Source: Saccharopolyspora spinosa NRRL 18395
GTDB taxonomy: Bacteria; Actinomycetota; Actinomycetes; Mycobacteriales; Pseudonocardiaceae
Reading direction: 5' to 3'
Length of the DNA: 64,000 bases
Assembly (NCBI RefSeq): GCF_000194155.1
Contig: NZ_GL877879.1
Coordinates: forward strand, 263,871-327,870
The position numbers were made by a program, and so were the translations under genes. Under the pieces are notes generated by a model. The model was not told the DNA's origin. It saw only the letters and a program-made list of their open reading frames with translations, and did no database searches. Positions 60,727 through 64,000 of this stretch are shown here, one piece after another; the stretch's first letter is position 1, and each line of letters opens with the position of its first letter.

Positions 60727-61509
60727 TCACACGTTGGTTTTCCCGCTCAAGTAACTCGCGGCCTGCGCGCCCCAGAGAATAGGCGCCTTATAGTCCACAG
60801 TGGACGTCGATGGGGCGCCGGTGGCCGTGGCGACGAGCCGGAGCTCGCCGACCACGTCGACGCGGATCTCCTGCGAAGTTCCGGCGAACAACTGGACGCT
60901 GGCGACCTGGACGTCAAGGTCGACTGCACGGCCTCGTCGGTCTGCCCGGGAGCGGAAACGAGCTGCACGTTGGAATGCGCGTTGATGGCGTCCGGTACTC
61001 CAGCAGCGAGCCCGTGCCGTCCGCGGCGGGTGCCTCGCTCAGCAACCCGTCCAGCGACGATCCGCCTGGCAGGCCGTTGACGGCGGAAGCGCTGCCCATC
61101 GACATCCGTGCATCGTCCAGCGGCGACACGCACGGCCCGACCTGCTCGTCCCAGCGGGCGTGCGCGCTGCCCTCCATCCCGCTGAGCTCCACCAGCTGAT
61201 CCGCTGGAGACGCTGGCGGGCGGATGCCCCCGCTGGCCGGGTCAGCATGATCCGGTAGCGCTGTCTGAGCCAGTCCCGTCGCCATTCGCAGTGACTTGCC
61301 GACAACGGCGACGCCGAAAGGCGAGGCCTCCGCGATGGACCGCTCATGCGCGAAGAACGTGGGCTCGGAGGCGGGGAGCTGCCCGGGCAGCTCAGGTGCG
61401 GGATGGGCGTCGTCGTCTGCGTGCTCTGGGCGAACGCGGCGAGCAGCGACAACCCGGCGAAGGTCAACCCGACGGCGGTGCACGCGCTGAAGCGGCGGAC
61501 TACCCGCAT
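60727..61509 (-). pseudogene. Secreted protein gene with several frameshifts
   Basis: ATG 61509 starts a clean signal peptide (MRVVRRFSACTAVGLTFAGL, then SLLAAFAQS). The apparent protein then moves through at least three frames: FFAHERSIAEASPFGVAVV, later SNVQLVSAPGQTDEAVQ, and finally VDLDVQVASVQLFAGTSQEI, ending near KAPILWGAQAASYLSGKTNV. The last shift fits loss of one base within GTGCAGTCGAC. The fragments together look like one exported protein of about 260 residues. No family is recognised. The gene is either dead or the region is poorly sequenced. Confidence 0.55.
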
Positions 61510-61760
61510 CCGACAACCTCCCAATCACGTGACAAGCGTCACTGCCGGTCCGGCGAGCCGAAGGTGACGATGTGACGGAAGAAGTTGTCGCAGTGCGCCG
61601 GCCGAAGTTGGGATCTTCCCGGATTCAATCCCGGCCACCAGCGAAGACAAGCGTCGGCGGCGGCAAGCGTGGCCGCTGGCCTGCGTCGATTTTGCGGACA
61701 CCGGGCAGTCGGGGCCATGAACGACGGCGAGGTCCGGCCCGCTACACTTGGCCGTGCAAC

Positions 61761-61834
61761 GCCGCCTTAGCTCAGTCGGCTAGAGCGACGCACTCGTAAT
61801 GCGTAGGTCAAGGGTTCGATTCCCTTAGGCGGCT
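61761..61834 (+). tRNA. tRNA-Thr, anticodon CGT
   Basis: The 74-base cloverleaf has acceptor stem GCCGCCT/AGGCGGC, anticodon stem ACGCA/TGCGT with loop CTCGTAA (anticodon CGT, codon ACG), and T arm AAGGG-TTCGATT-CCCTT. CCA is not encoded. It adjoins an integrase gene and is the likely attachment site of an integrated element. Confidence 0.97.
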
Positions 61835-61841
61835 CCGCTCT

Positions 61842-61879
61842 CACCAGGCGCTTTCCGTGGACACGGAAAGCGCCTGGTG
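61842..61879. terminator. Perfect inverted repeat between tRNA-Thr and integrase
   Basis: CACCAGGCGCTTTCCGTG (61842-61859) is complementary to 61862-61879. It should terminate the tRNA transcript and perhaps the convergent integrase transcript. Confidence 0.8.
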
Positions 61880-61929
61880 TCGTTCCGGCTCAGTTTCCGG
61901 CTCAAACGCCTCCTCTGGCAGTGGGCACG

Positions 61930-63375
61930 TCAGGCCGGGACAGGGTGCCCGGCGGTGCCGCCGTCCTCGTCGTCTGGGCCGTCGTCGGGCTGCTGCCAGT
62001 CCTTCCACAGCAGTCCGCCGACCTGGCCCGCGATGCCCTGCTTGATCTCGTCCGGCACGTGGACGTAGCGGGTCAGCATCGACGCCTCCGACCAGCCCAT
62101 CACGTCCATGATTGCCCGTGGTGCGACCTTGAGAACCAGCAACATCGTCGCGGCGGTGTGCCGCGCGTCGTGCAGCCGCGCCGGCCGAACCTTCGCGGCG
62201 TCCAGCAGCTCGCGCCATTCGCCATAGTCGGCCCTCGGGTCCGTCGCCTTCCCGTTGGGCTGAGCGAACATCCATCCATCGTCGTGCCACAGGTTCCGGG
62301 CCAAGTGCCGTTCCTCATCCTGCGCCTCGTCGTGATCGAGCAACGCATGAATCAGCGGCTCAGGCACGCTGATCGAGCGCGTCCCCGCCCTCGACTTCAC
62401 CGGGACGATGGCCAAGCCGCCGCCATGACGCTGCGGGCAGTCCGCGCCCCGTTTCTTGCCGCACGTCGGTTTGTCACCGCACCCGTGTTGCCAGGTGTGG
62501 CGCTGCAATGCGCGCCGAATGTTCAGTGTCGCGGCCGGGTGAGCCTGCGGGCAGTCCTCCACGTCCTTGAATCCGCACCCGGAATCGTCAGGCCGCTTCC
62601 ATCGCTGCGGATCGACCTTCGCGAGCATTTCGATGGCCGCCTGCTGTTCTTCGGTGAGTCCGGATGCGCACCCGTGGTGCCAGGTGATTCGCAGGTCGGA
62701 CCACTTGAGTCCGAGAGCTTCGCCCTGGCGCATTCCCAGCGCGAGCGCGAGTGCGAACCGAGCACCATTCCGCCGTGTCCGTGCAACATCGAGAATTCGT
62801 TGTGCTTCGGCCACGGTGAACGGCTCGATCTCCGGTTCGACCAGCTTCGGCGCTTTCGCAACGAGGACCGGGTTTTTCGTGATGTGTTCCCGCTTGAACG
62901 CCTCGTTGAAAGCGACGCGCAGAGTCCGGTGAACATGGTGCACAGTGGACGGCGCCAACCCGCGAGCGAGCAATTTTGCGTACAGCTTCTCAATGTTCTC
63001 CGGCTGCAAGCGGTCGATGCGGTGCGCACCGAGACCAGGAATCAGGTATTGCTCGACGGAAGTCCGATACCGGGCGACGGTTTTCGGCCGGACCGATGGC
63101 TTCGCAATGTGCTCCAGCCAGTGCATCAGCCACTTCTCGACGGTCCAGGCCCGGCCAGGCTTGCGCATCCGTCCGGCGTCGCGGTCGCGTTCGAGCTTGC
63201 GCACTTTGTCTATGACTTCGGCCTCGGTCTTGCCCTGGACATGCCGTCGGTCGGGGCGGCCGTCGTCACGGGTTCCCATCGTGACGCGGCCGTGCCAGTA
63301 GCCGTCGTTTCCGAGGTAGATGCTGCTGGCTCCGTTGGGTGCCCGGGTGCCTTCCGGGCGGCGCTTGCGTGGCAT
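61930..63375 (-). CDS. int: Tyrosine site-specific integrase
   Basis: This 481-residue recombinase has an AP2-like arm-binding start (ASSIYLGNDGYWHGRVTMG), a SAM-like core-binding domain (KWLMHWLEHIAKPSVRPKTVARY) and a catalytic domain with R in LGMRQGEALGLKWSDL, H-x-x-R in LHDARHTAATML and the tyrosine in SMLTRYVHV. Between the first arginine and the rest lies an insert with many Cys and His (HHGCASG, DSGCGF, QHGCGDKPTCGKK, DCPQRHGGG), probably a zinc-bound region common in actinomycete element integrases. ATG 63375 has AGAAGGGA eight bases upstream. It points at the adjacent tRNA-Thr, its likely target. The frame stays open upstream (see next feature). Confidence 0.93.
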   Translation of the reverse strand: MPRKRRPEGTRAPNGASSIYLGNDGYWHGRVTMGTRDDGRPDRRHVQGKTEAEVIDKVRKLERDRDAGRMRKPGRAWTVEKWLMHWLEHIAKPSVRPKTVARYRTSVEQYLIPGLGAHRIDRLQPENIEKLYAKLLARGLAPSTVHHVHRTLRVAFNEAFKREHITKNPVLVAKAPKLVEPEIEPFTVAEAQRILDVARTRRNGARFALALALGMRQGEALGLKWSDLRITWHHGCASGLTEEQQAAIEMLAKVDPQRWKRPDDSGCGFKDVEDCPQAHPAATLNIRRALQRHTWQHGCGDKPTCGKKRGADCPQRHGGGLAIVPVKSRAGTRSISVPEPLIHALLDHDEAQDEERHLARNLWHDDGWMFAQPNGKATDPRADYGEWRELLDAAKVRPARLHDARHTAATMLLVLKVAPRAIMDVMGWSEASMLTRYVHVPDEIKQGIAGQVGGLLWKDWQQPDDGPDDEDGGTAGHPVPA

Positions 63376-64000
63376 TCGATGGTTCCCTTCTCGTTTGGTT
63401 ACTGTGCGTGCCGTTTTTGGGCGTGCGGGGTCGCCGCGCGCCGAGAGCGTGTTGCCCTCCCGCTTCATCCGGGCCATGACGGTGGCCCACTCGGTCTCGA
63501 ACGCCAGCAGCCGCCGATCACCAGGCGGCAGTAGCGACGCCCGCTTCTTGCCCTTGCCTTCCTCTCCCTCGTCGGGGCCGGTCGCGCCCGCCTCGTCCTC
63601 GTTGAACGCCTGAGTCAGCCCCTCACCGGAAGTCAGACCGGAGTGGATGTTGCGTTCCACGAAGTCCGGGTCGGTGGCCAGCAGTAGGCGTTTCGCGGCC
63701 GACCAGCCCGCACCCTTGCGGCCTACACCGGTCCGGCCGATGACCATCGGCCACACCAGCAGCGGGTGCCGGCCGTCCCCGGCCCGCATGTGCGGCCCGT
63801 CGCCGAGATAGACCCCGGTCGCCGCCATCAGCGACGCCAGGATGTTCGCCGGGTCCGCCTCGCTGGTCGGCTCCAGGCGGCGCACGAGCGATCCGAGGTA
63901 GGTGCCGAACATCGCCTCGTCACGGTCGGGCAGCTCCGAGCGAGCGCGGGCGATCTCCTCCAGCGCGCGCCGCTCGGTCTCCGGGTCCAGCGCCGGAACT
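63376..64000 (-). pseudogene. Truncated DUF3987-like replication protein, fused in frame to the integrase
   Basis: The frame of the integrase continues upstream without a stop to the window edge. It reads EIARARSELPDRDEAMFGTYLG, then VRRLEPTSEADPANILASLM, GRTGVGRKGAGWSAAKRLL, SGLTSGEGLTQAF and LLAFETEWATVMARMKREGN. These match the N-terminal half of DUF3987-like primase/helicase proteins of actinomycete phages and plasmids. The similarity ends after GNTLSA near 63439, where a full-length protein would continue with its second half. A junction of about 20 residues then leads to the integrase start. The likely cause is an internal deletion in the element. Confidence 0.65.

Larger units (their letters stand above)
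61761..64000. mobile_element. One end of an integrated element at tRNA-Thr (extends beyond the window)
   Basis: The tRNA-Thr gene, a terminator, the integrase reading towards the tRNA, and a phage/plasmid replication gene fragment form the usual end of an integrative element or prophage in actinomycetes. The other end and the att repeat (a copy of the tRNA 3' half) would lie outside the window. Element type is not decided. Confidence 0.7.

Overview
This window is a 64 kb stretch of a high-GC actinomycete chromosome. Gene content, gene order, the frequent GTG starts and the style of the intergenic palindromes point to the family Pseudonocardiaceae, probably close to Saccharopolyspora. That taxonomic call is inference, since no rRNA gene is present. 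Much of the window follows the order seen around Rv3644c to Rv3682 of Mycobacterium tuberculosis (known synteny): ponA2/whiB4, the paired Get3-like ATPases, RidA, MBL hydrolase, crp, a small membrane protein, nth, a TlpA-like thioredoxin, a CoA-type Nudix hydrolase, marP, the holin-X-like protein, acsA, a HAD hydrolase, the 6C small RNA, ssd and the Tad genes, a YprA/SftH-like helicase, topA and the DNA polymerase III delta' subunit.

Layout. 1-5.5 kb: the start of a GH35 beta-galactosidase, a degenerate methyltransferase, a frameshifted DUF1059 gene, an S9 peptidase, tRNA-Pro(CGG), a metallophosphoesterase and a YqeY protein. 5.5-15 kb: a siderophore-interacting protein, ponA2 divergent from whiB4, the two ArsA/Get3-like ATPases, a DUF4177 protein, RidA, and two adjacent unknown genes that look like paralogues. 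15-21 kb: an oxidoreductase, a Nudix-MBL pair, an orphan sliding-clamp (DnaN) paralogue and an MFS exporter with an operator-like palindrome. 20.8-31 kb: two glycine-rich small membrane proteins, crp, the nth-tlpA-nudix-marP cluster, a holin-X-like protein, nhaA and acsA. 31-41 kb: a degenerate Fic-like protein, a nucleoside hydrolase, and a cell-wall (MurNAc) recycling island (murQ, a murR-type regulator, an AmiE-like serine hydrolase, namZ, nagZ) split by a permease remnant and a MarR gene. 41-48 kb: a HAD hydrolase, the 6C RNA, ssd and the Tad pilus genes, with tadA frameshifted. 48-60 kb: a prim-pol-like protein, the helicase, a proton pyrophosphatase, a lipoprotein, a small conserved gene under a LexA-like box, topA and holB. 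60-64 kb: a decaying region with two broken genes, tRNA-Thr(CGT), and one end of an integrated element whose tyrosine integrase is fused in frame to the truncated start of a DUF3987-like protein.

Across the window, most convergent or tandem gene ends carry strong hairpins. They fall into recurring families: a GCAGTTTC-type palindrome, a GAACGGTCCGTTC-type palindrome, and a hairpin with CCGTGAGTCTTTGGG arms. The most informative findings are the PTS-less MurNAc recycling island with shared candidate operators, the orphan clamp, the tandem paralogous unknowns, the LexA-like box before the topA-linked gene, the 6C RNA, and the integrase fusion. Several frameshifts (DUF1059, tadA, the 61 kb secreted protein) may be real decay or sequencing errors; the sequence alone cannot decide.
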